64,000 nucleotides of DNA from assembly GCF_009728935.1 (NCBI RefSeq), contig NZ_CP034235.1, forward strand, positions 4,564,001 through 4,628,000, read 5' to 3'. The position numbers were made by a program, and so were the translations under genes. The notes beneath the pieces were generated by a model. It ran no database searches. It was not told where the DNA came from and was given only the letters and a program-made list of their open reading frames with translations. Position 1 is the stretch's first letter, and each line of letters starts with the position of its first letter. Source of the stretch: Paenibacillus psychroresistens (GTDB lineage: Bacteria; Bacillota; Bacilli; Paenibacillales; NBRC-103111). Positions 1 to 8,397 of this stretch are shown here, piece after piece.

Positions 1-426
1 TAAAGATTCTTGATTCATATCCGTTGCATAAATTTGCACGCGATCATAGAACCCTTCCTCTTTCAGTAAAATAGCCATTGAATAAACTTCTTCACCTGTT
101 GCACAGCCTGCATGCCATATTTTGACGAAAGGATAGGTTTTAAGCAATGGAATCACTTTAACTCGCAGCTCATTGAAAAAATCAGGATCACGGAACATTT
201 CTGTAACGGTTACAGACATATCCAGTAATAGCTGATTTATAAAAGCTTCGTCATACAACAGCTTCGGAATCATCTCGGACAAATAACGATAGCCGGATTT
301 ATTACGTATAAACTCCAACCGTCGCATTAGAGATGAACGGGCATAGTTTCGAAAATCATAGCCATATTTTTGATAAATGGCTTCCAAGAGAAGGGTAACT
401 TCAATTCTTTCCGTTTCTTTTTCCAT
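1..426 (-). CDS. CheR-type protein methyltransferase, partial
   Basis: The N-terminal 142 residues of a CheR-like S-adenosylmethionine-dependent methyltransferase are present; the rest lies beyond the left edge. The N-terminal helical part contains YDFRNYARSSLMRRL, matching the CheR N-domain, followed by VTEMFRDPDFF and the SAM-binding stretch IWHAGCATGEEVYSMAI, all typical of the family. CheR enzymes methylate glutamates of chemoreceptors, or of other partners when encoded beside hybrid kinases. The ATG at 426 lies 5 nt after the stop of the hybrid kinase, so the two are almost certainly co-transcribed and the partner is probably that kinase's pathway rather than motility. The ribosome site is weak (GAG), which is compatible with translational coupling. 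Confidence 0.88.
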   Translation of the reverse strand, partial: MEKETERIEVTLLLEAIYQKYGYDFRNYARSSLMRRLEFIRNKSGYRYLSEMIPKLLYDEAFINQLLLDMSVTVTEMFRDPDFFNELRVKVIPLLKTYPFVKIWHAGCATGEEVYSMAILLKEEGFYDRVQIYATDMNQESL

Positions 427-431
427 AATCT

Positions 432-3400
432 CTATTTAAAAAGCCAAACACGAATTAAAGAAAGAAGGTTGTCACTATCCACAGGTTTTGTCATATAATC
501 ATTGGCTCCCCCTTCAATACATTTTTCACGATCACCGGTCATTGCTTTAGCTGTTAAAGCAATAATTGGCAGGTTCTGATGCTCCGGATTCTCACGAATG
601 TGCCTCATGGCTTCATATCCATCCATAATTGGCATCATAATATCCATTATAACCAGCTCGATACCTGTTTCACTCTCTAGTTTGTCCAAAGCAAGCTTTC
701 CATTATCCGCCATAATCACTTCAAGCCCATGCTGTTTTAGGACTTTCGATAAAGCAAAAGTGTTCCGCAGATCATCGTCAACTAACAAGATCTTTCTACC
801 CTTTAAGGTATCATCCGAATCATGTATCATCCGAATCATCTGCTTTTGATCATGTGGAAATTGTTTCTGCACGCTGTGCAAGAATAAGGATACTTCATCC
901 AATAAACGTTCTGGAGAGTTAACTCCTTTTATAACGATGCTTTCCGTAAAGCGATTCAATTCCTTGTATTCGTCTTGAGTTAATTCTTTCCCCGTATTAA
1001 TTACAATGGGTGGGATCACTACATCCTTGAGTACAACCATAGCTTCAAGCAGCTCAAAGCCTGTCATATCTGGCAGCTTAAGATCCAATATCATGCAATC
1101 ATAGGATTTGCTTTGAATTTGGTCCAATGCCTCTTTACCTGTATAAACACGATGAATTTCAATTTTTTTATGCTTCAGCAGCTCATAAATTGCTTTTTGG
1201 TTATTGATATCATCTTCCACGACTAGGACCTGTTTGATTCGTTCGCTTAGAGAATCATCAATTCTGGCAAATACTAGATCGATGTCCTCGCTGCTAATTG
1301 GTTTGGATAAGAATCCGATCGCCCCTCGTGTAAGCGAGCTTGCACTATCTTGATTTCCTGTGATGATATGGACCGGAATATGCCGTGTCTCGTTATTAAA
1401 TTTAAGATGATCCAGCACTTTAAGGCCATTCATATCTGGAAGTCCTAGATCCAATAAAACTGCACTTGGAACATACTGCTTAGCCATTTGAACTCCACTA
1501 AAGCCATCTCCAGCAACCAGACATTTAAAGCCTTTTTTACGGGACAAATCCATCAGAACCTTAGCAAAATTCCGATCATCTTCAATGATAAGCACAAATT
1601 TTGTTTTTTCTTTACCATTTGCTAGAATTTGATCCCGATCATCTGGAATAAAAAGCTTAATTAACAAGGGTTCATTAAAGCTATCTACAGCTGCTATATG
1701 AGATTCTCCAGCCTTTATTTGAGCTCTGGCAAAGACTTCATTTTCATTAAAAGGCTCCAAACTATCAGCTTGATCCACCTTATTAATCCCAACAATCGGC
1801 AGGAATAAAGTAAAACTACTGCCTTCACCCTCACGGCTTTCTAATTGAATTTCTCCACCCAAAAGCTTGGCAAGCTCTCGAGAGATCGTTAAGCCTAGCC
1901 CTGTACCCCCATATTTACGGCTTGTAGAACCATCTGCTTGCTGGAAAGCTTCAAAAATAGCTTTTTGCTTATTTAACGGAATACCTATCCCTGTATCTCT
2001 AACTAATAAGGCAATGGTATGATCTGCTGTTAATGATCTATTGAAGAACTTAACATTTGAAGAAGGGCGCTCTATTCTAAGTGTGATATTGCCTTCCCTT
2101 GTAAACTTAAAAGCATTGGATAGCAGGTTTTTAAGAATTTGCTCTGTTCGTTGTCCATCCGTTAGAATCGCTTCAGGTAGATTATCTGCTTTTTCGAGGT
2201 GGAATTGTATGCTCTTTTCCTTGGCAACATGATTAAATTGATTGCGAATATCATTCAGAATCGTATCTAGTTGAATCTCCTCGAGTTGAATATCGAGCTT
2301 GCCTGCCTCGACCTTCGATAAATCCAAAATATCATTAATTAACGTTAACAAATCTAAACCGCCGCTGTAGATTACTTTAGCAGATTCAATTTGATCCTCC
2401 GTCAGATTTTCCTCAGCATTATTAGCTAGTGACTTAGAAAGAATCAACAAACTGTTTAACGGTGTGCGCAATTCATGTGACATATTAGCCAAGAACTCTG
2501 ATTTATATTTGCTGGCAAGCTCAAGCTCACTGGCTTTAATTTCTATTTCCTGTTTGGAGATTTGAATCAATTTATTCTGAACTTCAATGTCTGATTTTTG
2601 AATTTCGAGGTGGTTGGTTTTGACTTCCATCTCTTCATTAATGGCTTGCAGCTCTTCACTTTGAATTTTCAGCTTCTCTTCAGATCGTTTCAGCATGTTG
2701 GTTTGTTCTTCGAGCTCTTCATTTGATGCCTTTAGCTCCTCTTGCTGAGCTTGCAGCTCGACTGCCAATAATTGCGACTCATTCAGCAATTGCTCTGTGC
2801 GTTGACGGCTAGTAACACTATCAATAACGACTCCTAAGGCGGTAGATACCTGATTTAATAGATCTTGTTGGACTTGGCTAAACATATTAAAAGAAGCCAG
2901 CTCAATAACAGCAAGAACATTATCTTCAAATACAATGGGCAGCACGAATATTGTTAGAGGCTTACTTTCCCCTAAACCGGATTGAATATGAATATAATCA
3001 CTAGGTACATTAGTCAATAGAATAGATTTTTTCTCTAAAGCGGACTGACCCACCAAACCTTCGCCTACGCGATAATGGTTGGAAATGTTTTTACGCTCCG
3101 TAAACGCATAGCTTCCCATCAGCACATATTCACTATAATGCAGAGATTTCTTATTAGTATCCTTGATATAAAAAACACCTTGACCTGCTTCAAGCAGCTT
3201 AGCTAATTCCGTTATAAGCATATTAGCCAGCTTTTCTAGATTTATAACGCCTTGCGATAAGCCTGTAATCCTTGCAAATTGATTTTTCAGCCAATACTGC
3301 TGCTCGTTTTCAGCAACTATCTCCGTCAGCTTTTGCATAATAGCTTCTTGTTCCAATTGCTGCGAAATAATTTCTTCATTTTGTTGTTCGAGATTCTCTG

Positions 3401-4052
3401 CATTTTCCCTGAGGACTTTTTCTGCTCTGGAAGAACGTTTATACATCCAAACCGATACAACCCCTGCGATGAGAGATAATAGAATACCTAAGACAATAAT
3501 GAAGCGAGAGATTTTACTTGAAGAATTGGCTGCAGATTGCGAGCTGCTTACAATACCAACAATTTCATTGATAAGATCCGCATTAATTTCACGGAATAAA
3601 TCCATATTCTGTTTGCCTTCATTTATCCGAGTACGCGCTTCATCTACATTACCTTTTTCCACACGAGATTTTTGCTCTTGGAAAAAGCTCTCTATTTTAT
3701 CTATTTGCGGCCTTACTTTATTCTTAGTCATATCACTCAGCTTAGTAGAGTTTGCATCCGCATAAGAAGCTATAGTATCTAAGTCCTGCTGCAGATTCTT
3801 CTCGCCAAGATTGTAAGGCTCAAGAAATTTAATGTCCGAAGTTATAATATAACCTCTTATTCCCGTTTCTTGATTGATTAAATCTAGAAGTAGATTCTCT
3901 GATGCTTTAATAACCGGAATGGTATCATTTACAATAAAGTCAGAATCCTTTTGTACAGATAGGAATGAGTAATAACTAAATAAACTAACAATGATCATCA
4001 CAATGATAATTATAATATTCAATGCCGACACTCTTAATTGTGAAAACTTCAT
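432..4052 (-). CDS. CHASE3-GAF hybrid histidine kinase with three receiver domains
   Basis: A membrane sensor kinase of about 1206 residues. In order: a membrane helix (about 8-30), an extracytoplasmic CHASE3-like helical domain (35-180, with QETGIRGYIITSD), a second membrane helix (about 182-205), a GAF domain (about 250-410), a long Glu/Gln-rich coiled coil (420-515), a HisKA domain with the phosphoacceptor His in FLANMSHELRTPLNSLL (near 526), an HATPase with DTGIGI and GTGLGL, then three receiver domains. Each receiver has the acidic pair and a phosphoacceptor Asp (LLDLGLPDMNG, ILDLKLPDMTG, IMDIMMPIMDG). I start at the ATG at 4052 because GGAGG lies at normal spacing before it; the upstream ATG at 4067 overlaps that site. 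A promoter is visible at 4120-4148. The chain ends without a DNA-binding domain, so output is phosphorelay or partner based, and CheR follows. Confidence 0.93.
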   Translation of the reverse strand: MKFSQLRVSALNIIIIIVMIIVSLFSYYSFLSVQKDSDFIVNDTIPVIKASENLLLDLINQETGIRGYIITSDIKFLEPYNLGEKNLQQDLDTIASYADANSTKLSDMTKNKVRPQIDKIESFFQEQKSRVEKGNVDEARTRINEGKQNMDLFREINADLINEIVGIVSSSQSAANSSSKISRFIIVLGILLSLIAGVVSVWMYKRSSRAEKVLRENAENLEQQNEEIISQQLEQEAIMQKLTEIVAENEQQYWLKNQFARITGLSQGVINLEKLANMLITELAKLLEAGQGVFYIKDTNKKSLHYSEYVLMGSYAFTERKNISNHYRVGEGLVGQSALEKKSILLTNVPSDYIHIQSGLGESKPLTIFVLPIVFEDNVLAVIELASFNMFSQVQQDLLNQVSTALGVVIDSVTSRQRTEQLLNESQLLAVELQAQQEELKASNEELEEQTNMLKRSEEKLKIQSEELQAINEEMEVKTNHLEIQKSDIEVQNKLIQISKQEIEIKASELELASKYKSEFLANMSHELRTPLNSLLILSKSLANNAEENLTEDQIESAKVIYSGGLDLLTLINDILDLSKVEAGKLDIQLEEIQLDTILNDIRNQFNHVAKEKSIQFHLEKADNLPEAILTDGQRTEQILKNLLSNAFKFTREGNITLRIERPSSNVKFFNRSLTADHTIALLVRDTGIGIPLNKQKAIFEAFQQADGSTSRKYGGTGLGLTISRELAKLLGGEIQLESREGEGSSFTLFLPIVGINKVDQADSLEPFNENEVFARAQIKAGESHIAAVDSFNEPLLIKLFIPDDRDQILANGKEKTKFVLIIEDDRNFAKVLMDLSRKKGFKCLVAGDGFSGVQMAKQYVPSAVLLDLGLPDMNGLKVLDHLKFNNETRHIPVHIITGNQDSASSLTRGAIGFLSKPISSEDIDLVFARIDDSLSERIKQVLVVEDDINNQKAIYELLKHKKIEIHRVYTGKEALDQIQSKSYDCMILDLKLPDMTGFELLEAMVVLKDVVIPPIVINTGKELTQDEYKELNRFTESIVIKGVNSPERLLDEVSLFLHSVQKQFPHDQKQMIRMIHDSDDTLKGRKILLVDDDLRNTFALSKVLKQHGLEVIMADNGKLALDKLESETGIELVIMDIMMPIMDGYEAMRHIRENPEHQNLPIIALTAKAMTGDREKCIEGGANDYMTKPVDSDNLLSLIRVWLFK

Positions 4053-4119
4053 GAATAGGTCCTCCATTAACTAAATTGCAGAATAAGCTGTCATTTTGTG
4101 AGAGATAGACTCTATTCAT

Positions 4120-4148
4120 ATTGTAAAGCAATCGACACATCTCGACAA
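4120..4148 (-). promoter_or_regulatory. Sigma-A-like promoter of the hybrid kinase-cheR operon
   Basis: On the minus strand TTGTCG (4143-4148) and TACAAT (4120-4125) are separated by 17 nt, about 70 nt upstream of the chosen kinase start. Predicted by eye only. Confidence 0.5.
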
Positions 4149-4167
4149 TGCTATTTAAATATATTTA

Positions 4168-4671
4168 TTAGCCATTGGAGCTGGAGCGCTGTCTTTTTTG
4201 AATTTCATGCATCCCCATGACCACTGCTACCAATTCATAACTATCCAGAATAGTAGAATGATTTTCTAAACAATACGCATCTGCCGAGAACCATCCGCTC
4301 ACTCGTTGAAAGCTTGCAGCTAATGTCCCCTCCTCGTCAAACATTTCATATTGGGTCGAGAAAATTTCAGACTTTATTTCATAAATCCCTCTATCATAAG
4401 CTTCATACTCAAATTTTTTGGCAAAAAAAGCTAATCTAGACCTTACCCTGCCAACCTCTTCATCATTAGCATTAGTTATATTCCATTTACCTGAAAGCAT
4501 CGGGAATGTACCTGTATACATCAAGTCGCCATTTGCATTATAAATATCTAATCCCGAGCCAAAAGAACTGCGTAAATCGACCTCGCCCAGAACTTCCTGA
4601 TTCTCACTTAGAATATCTGTTTTACCTGAATTAAAAAAATTATCCTTGAAATACAATGTGCTCGCCATCAT
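4168..4671 (-). CDS. LURP-one-related / tubby C-terminal-like family protein
   Basis: About 167 residues with the alternating beta-strand pattern of the LOR/YxjI family (FKDNFFNSGKTDIL, DLRSSFGSGLDIYNANGD, GKWNITNANDEEVGRVRSR), which shares the tubby-like and scramblase-like fold. The bacterial members have no established function. A Shine-Dalgarno site at 4678-4685 overlaps the stop of the upstream permease; I choose the ATG at 4671, though 4668 fits nearly as well. It is the last gene of a probable leftward operon with the permease and TRIC genes. No signal peptide or membrane helix is evident. Family assignment is from pattern recognition only. Confidence 0.7.
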   Translation of the reverse strand: MMASTLYFKDNFFNSGKTDILSENQEVLGEVDLRSSFGSGLDIYNANGDLMYTGTFPMLSGKWNITNANDEEVGRVRSRLAFFAKKFEYEAYDRGIYEIKSEIFSTQYEMFDEEGTLAASFQRVSGWFSADAYCLENHSTILDSYELVAVVMGMHEIQKRQRSSSNG

Positions 4672-4683
4672 AATCATTCCCTT

Positions 4684-5931
4684 CTATTTTTCGAATTTTC
4701 GATTTATTCTCAAATATAAGATACTAGCAATTGCAACAACAATCGGTACGATTAGATAATGAATGGCAAAAGGTACTACACATAAGCAGCAGCCTAAAGC
4801 TAGTATTGCAGAAATCCGGCCAATGCGATCATGCCATAGCAATTTAACACAAGCGGCCGAAGCAATTATATATACGAAAATACCCAATGTAGTCGGGATT
4901 AAGATGAGCCGATCTACGGAAAACCGCCAATAATAGCTAAAGCCTAATGTGGCTGTATTTGTTAAAAACAAAAACAGCGCGCTGCGGTAAGGAAAGCCAC
5001 TCTTGCTTATCCCCGCAAACCATCCAGGAAATTTACGTTCCTTCGCTAAAGCATATCCCAATCTAGATGAACTCGCTAAATATACATTTAACGTACCCAA
5101 GCATACAATACAGGCAACAATTGCAGTAGCTAAACCAGCACTCACTCCAATTGTTTTACTCATTAGTACGGAAAGTGGAGCCTTCATACTAGCATCACCA
5201 TAGGTGTGTGTCCCAATCGTTACCACGGAAAGCAGGATGTAAACCCCGCCGATGATAAAAACGCTAAACCACATACTGCGCATGACATCCCGCTGCGGAT
5301 TCTTAAATTCTGGCACCAAATGCGTAATGCTCTCCCAACCAAAAAAGGCCCAAAAGATCAACACACAAGCACTGCCGATACCCGAAATTCCATGAGGAAC
5401 AAAAGGCGTAAAATGAATCGATTCCATCTGCGGCATAGCGAAGGCTATGGTAATAATTAATAGGACTAATACAGCCCCGCTTAACACCAATGAAAATAAT
5501 CCACTAACCTTCATTCCAAAAAAATTAGATACCACAGCAAGCAACAGAAACAAGAATGCAAACAAATAGAGATAAGGCTCTGTTAAATGGAGTGCTTCGA
5601 CAATATAAGCAGCACCTGTTAATCCAACCACTGCCTGCCCCGTTGCTACCCATGCATAGAAAAACCAACCAACAATCGCACTCCAATAAGTGCCGAATGC
5701 ATGCTGTACGATTGTTGCAATGCCGCCAAAGTTCTCATATTTTAAAGCTAATCTAGCAAAAGTATAAGCAATGGGGACACTCAATAGTGTGATAATTATC
5801 CAAGAAATAATCGACGAAGGTCCTGCCACATCCGCTGTGTAGCCTGGTAGAATCAGAATGCCAGAACCAAGCACCGCTCCCATATATAAAGCAATCCCTT
5901 GTGTTAATGTAATACTGCGCTGACGTGTCAT
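4684..5931 (-). CDS. APC-superfamily amino acid permease (YjeH-like)
   Basis: A 415-residue polytopic membrane protein with about 12 hydrophobic helices. The start has the APC signature GIALYMGAVLGSGILILPG, with the unwound TM1 glycine motif that binds the substrate carboxylate, and FWAFFGWES fits TM6. The overall pattern resembles YjeH, an exporter of methionine and branched-chain amino acids in E. coli, but substrate cannot be read from sequence. GAGG precedes the ATG at normal distance. It begins 7 nt after the TRIC-family gene and is followed closely by the LURP-one gene, so it sits in the middle of an operon. Confidence 0.88.
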   Translation of the reverse strand: MTRQRSITLTQGIALYMGAVLGSGILILPGYTADVAGPSSIISWIIITLLSVPIAYTFARLALKYENFGGIATIVQHAFGTYWSAIVGWFFYAWVATGQAVVGLTGAAYIVEALHLTEPYLYLFAFLFLLLAVVSNFFGMKVSGLFSLVLSGAVLVLLIITIAFAMPQMESIHFTPFVPHGISGIGSACVLIFWAFFGWESITHLVPEFKNPQRDVMRSMWFSVFIIGGVYILLSVVTIGTHTYGDASMKAPLSVLMSKTIGVSAGLATAIVACIVCLGTLNVYLASSSRLGYALAKERKFPGWFAGISKSGFPYRSALFLFLTNTATLGFSYYWRFSVDRLILIPTTLGIFVYIIASAACVKLLWHDRIGRISAILALGCCLCVVPFAIHYLIVPIVVAIASILYLRINRKFEK

Positions 5932-5938
5932 GGGAACC

Positions 5939-6553
5939 TCACTTCTTCTCAGATGCTAGAACAGGGAAGTTGAGCTTATAAATGACAGAAACCATCCGTA
6001 AGCTAAAAGTTACCCCAAGACAAATGTATAAGGAAATCATGTGGGGAAAGAGATCGTAAGTTAGAATTAAACTAATGGAGCCTAAAATGGAAGCTATAGC
6101 ATAAATTTCTTTACGAAACACATAAGGAATTTCCTGAGCAAATAAGTCTCTTAATACACCACCGCCAATCCCCGTAATCAGACCCATCGAGACAACTAAA
6201 AACGGCTCATTATCATAGAGACTGATCGCTGTGTTGGAGCCAACTGCGGTGAATACACCTAAACCTATCGCATCTGAAATAAGGATTAGATAGCCAATCC
6301 GATCTATTTTATGGTAAAAGATCCATGTTAAAATCCCTGCGGTTAAGCTTACAAAAAAATAGCTTGGCTCAATGAAAGCCACGGGAGGCACATAACCTAC
6401 CAATAAGTCGCGAACGATCCCCCCGCCTAAAGAAGTCGCAATACATAGGCAAATCACGCCAAACAAATCCATATGCTTTTTGATTCCAATTAGGGCACCA
6501 GATATTCCTGCTGCTACAATTCCCAAGTAAACAAAAACGTCTAATAGCTGCAT
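5939..6553 (-). CDS. TRIC-family (UPF0126) cation channel-like membrane protein
   Basis: A 204-residue protein with seven predicted membrane helices arranged as two homologous halves, each bearing the glycine-rich family motif (GGGIVRDLLVG and GGGVLRDLFAQEIP). Bacterial TRIC proteins form trimeric cation channels, and related UPF0126 proteins have been linked to glycine transport. The start at 6553 is preferred because AAAGGA lies 5 nt ahead; the ATG two codons upstream overlaps that site. It lies 27 nt after the HTH regulator and just before the amino acid permease. Confidence 0.88.
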   Translation of the reverse strand: MQLLDVFVYLGIVAAGISGALIGIKKHMDLFGVICLCIATSLGGGIVRDLLVGYVPPVAFIEPSYFFVSLTAGILTWIFYHKIDRIGYLILISDAIGLGVFTAVGSNTAISLYDNEPFLVVSMGLITGIGGGVLRDLFAQEIPYVFRKEIYAIASILGSISLILTYDLFPHMISLYICLGVTFSLRMVSVIYKLNFPVLASEKK

Positions 6554-6579
6554 GACCATCCTTTCTCTTCTCCGTTCAT

Positions 6580-7401
6580 TTAACTGGATAAAAGTGTAGT
6601 TAATTTGATTGCTGTATCAGGTGAACAAGTATATAAAATCATTTTTTGGTCTGGGTCGGCTGGCATCTGTAAGGTAACATGTTCAAACTCCAGATTTCCA
6701 AGTTCGGGATGATTCATAGATTTATGCCCATCTGGAATGCCCTTTACATCATGTTTAGCCCACCCTAAACGAAAGACCTCGCTTGATTGATTTAAATCGT
6801 CAATTAGCTCTGAGAACCACTTATCACCAGGAAACCGCGCACTGTCTGCACGAAATTGAGCAATCAAACTCTCCGCAAGCTTATCCCACTGTGAGTGGCT
6901 TCGTAAAACCGGACTGGTAAAGCATCTCCATAAAAAATTTCGTGAATGCGGTGGAGCAATCTCAGAAAAGGCAAAAACGAGCTCCGCTGCTTTATTCCAA
7001 GCCAGTAAATCCCAACGCTTGCCCATAATATAAGCTGGATGTGGATTCAAAGCATGAATCGAATTGAGATGTGCGGCAGTGACGATTTCTTCTGGTGGAG
7101 CCGTAATCATCAGCTCATGGGGCTGAGCAAGTACAAATAAATGACGGCGTTCTGCATAAGAAAGTCGGAGTGCGACTGCCAAGCTTTCCAAAACCTGCTC
7201 TGAAGGACGCACGTCTCTCCCCTGCTCCAAAGAAACATACCACGACGTTCCAATATTAGCTAACTGTGCTAGCTCTTCACGTCTAAGGCCTGGAGTACGA
7301 CGCCGACTCCCATTGGGCAGATTGACATCTGCTGGCGTAAGGTGTGCGCGTCTTGTACGCAGAAAGTCGGCCAAGGCTTGCCGTCTTTCGTTATCATTCA
7401 T
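6580..7401 (-). CDS. HTH regulator with MmyB-like ligand-binding domain
   Basis: About 273 residues. An N-terminal Xre-type helix-turn-helix (about 5-75, with RRTPGLRREELAQLANIGTSWYVSLEQG) is followed by the MmyB-like C-terminal domain (about 105-265), recognisable by NPHPAYIMGKRWDLLAWN and DVKGIPDGHKSMNHPELG. The MmyB domain is PAS-like and binds fatty-acid-type ligands in the studied example. Such regulators commonly control a divergent oxidoreductase, and here a NAD-dependent epimerase is read divergently 139 nt away. GGAGG sits 7 nt before the ATG at 7401. It could also be the first gene of the TRIC-permease-LURP operon. Confidence 0.92.
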   Translation of the reverse strand: MNDNERRQALADFLRTRRAHLTPADVNLPNGSRRRTPGLRREELAQLANIGTSWYVSLEQGRDVRPSEQVLESLAVALRLSYAERRHLFVLAQPHELMITAPPEEIVTAAHLNSIHALNPHPAYIMGKRWDLLAWNKAAELVFAFSEIAPPHSRNFLWRCFTSPVLRSHSQWDKLAESLIAQFRADSARFPGDKWFSELIDDLNQSSEVFRLGWAKHDVKGIPDGHKSMNHPELGNLEFEHVTLQMPADPDQKMILYTCSPDTAIKLTTLLSS

Positions 7402-7429
7402 CATTCATCCTCCTATCCTAACACTCTTA

Positions 7430-7439
7430 ATCCTAGGAT
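7430..7439. promoter_or_regulatory. Candidate operator palindrome between HTH regulator and epimerase
   Basis: A perfect 10-bp palindrome ATCCTAGGAT lies in the divergent intergenic region, a natural place for autoregulation and control of the epimerase by the MmyB-type regulator. Short palindromes occur by chance, so this is tentative. Confidence 0.3.
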
Positions 7440-7482
7440 AAAGAGCATGTGGTACTACGATAAAATAAAAGTAATAATAGGA

Positions 7483-7512
7483 TTGTACCATTCAACGTAT
7501 TACAAATATACT
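7483..7512 (+). promoter_or_regulatory. Probable promoter of the epimerase gene
   Basis: TTGTAC (7483-7488) and TATACT (7507-7512) are separated by 18 nt and lie 28 nt before the epimerase ATG. Confidence 0.5.
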
Positions 7513-7539
7513 AAGAATCGATGAAATGAGGAAATCAAG

Positions 7540-8382
7540 ATGAATATTATGGTAACAGGAGCTACAGGGCGGATTGGAAGTCGGCTTATTGCCCGTTTGT
7601 TGGAGAGAGGCCATTACATTCATTTGCTAGTTCGTCAGCCCGAGAAAGCCGTTCATTTAAAAGGGCAAGGTGTGGAGCTAATAGCAGGCGATTTATTAAT
7701 TCCAGATAGCTATGAAGCTAAGCTCGCCAACATCGATGCAATCATTCATCTCGCTGCATTTTTTCGAGGAGCTACCCCGGAAGAAACACAAGCTGTTAAT
7801 CTGGAAGGCACCAAATCTCTCGCAAGCTTAGCTCTAAAGGCTGGAGTTAAGCGATTCGTAATGGCTAGCACCAATCTGGTGTATGGACCTGGCCGTGAAG
7901 TACCATTTGATGAGCAGGATACTCTGAATCCTCAAGCACCATACCCAGCGACTAAAGCTGCTGCTGAAGCGGAGCTGATGGAGCTCCACAGCAACCAAGG
8001 ATTAGGCTTAAGAATTCTTCGTTTTGCTTTTGTATATGGGGAGAATGATCCTCATCTAAAAGAAGGATTAGCCTGGTTCCGCAATTGGAATCCGCAGCAA
8101 CAAATCCATATTGTACATCACGCGGATGTAGCTCAAGCCATCATTCTTGCAGTTGAAACAGATGGCATCGATGGACAAATATACAATGTTGCTGATGATG
8201 CGCCTGTTGCTGCTATTGAAATCATGGAATTGTTTGATGAGAAGTTTGCAGATGATGCTATGACTCGGGCTATTGCTCCAGCTTGGCTGCAAATTGTAAA
8301 TACCAAAAAGATTCAAACGCAGCTTGGGTTTGCACCACACTTTCCCTCACTTCAACATGCTGTAAAAGAAGGCGTATTGTAG
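7540..8382 (+). CDS. NAD(P)-dependent epimerase/dehydratase (extended SDR)
   Basis: A 280-residue Rossmann-fold protein of the extended short-chain dehydrogenase family. The N-terminal dinucleotide-binding motif VTGATGRIGSRL (about 5-16) matches TGxxGxxG, DAIIHLAAF marks the second conserved strand, and the catalytic pair appears as YPATKAA (YxxxK, about 144-150). Substrate specificity cannot be deduced; sugar-nucleotide or general redox roles are possible. GAGGAAA precedes the ATG. Its divergent neighbour, an MmyB-type regulator, probably controls it. It converges on ilvB with a 15-nt gap and no clear terminator. Confidence 0.9.
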   Translation: MNIMVTGATGRIGSRLIARLLERGHYIHLLVRQPEKAVHLKGQGVELIAGDLLIPDSYEAKLANIDAIIHLAAFFRGATPEETQAVNLEGTKSLASLALKAGVKRFVMASTNLVYGPGREVPFDEQDTLNPQAPYPATKAAAEAELMELHSNQGLGLRILRFAFVYGENDPHLKEGLAWFRNWNPQQQIHIVHHADVAQAIILAVETDGIDGQIYNVADDAPVAAIEIMELFDEKFADDAMTRAIAPAWLQIVNTKKIQTQLGFAPHFPSLQHAVKEGVL

Positions 8383-8397
8383 ATGACTTTATTTACA

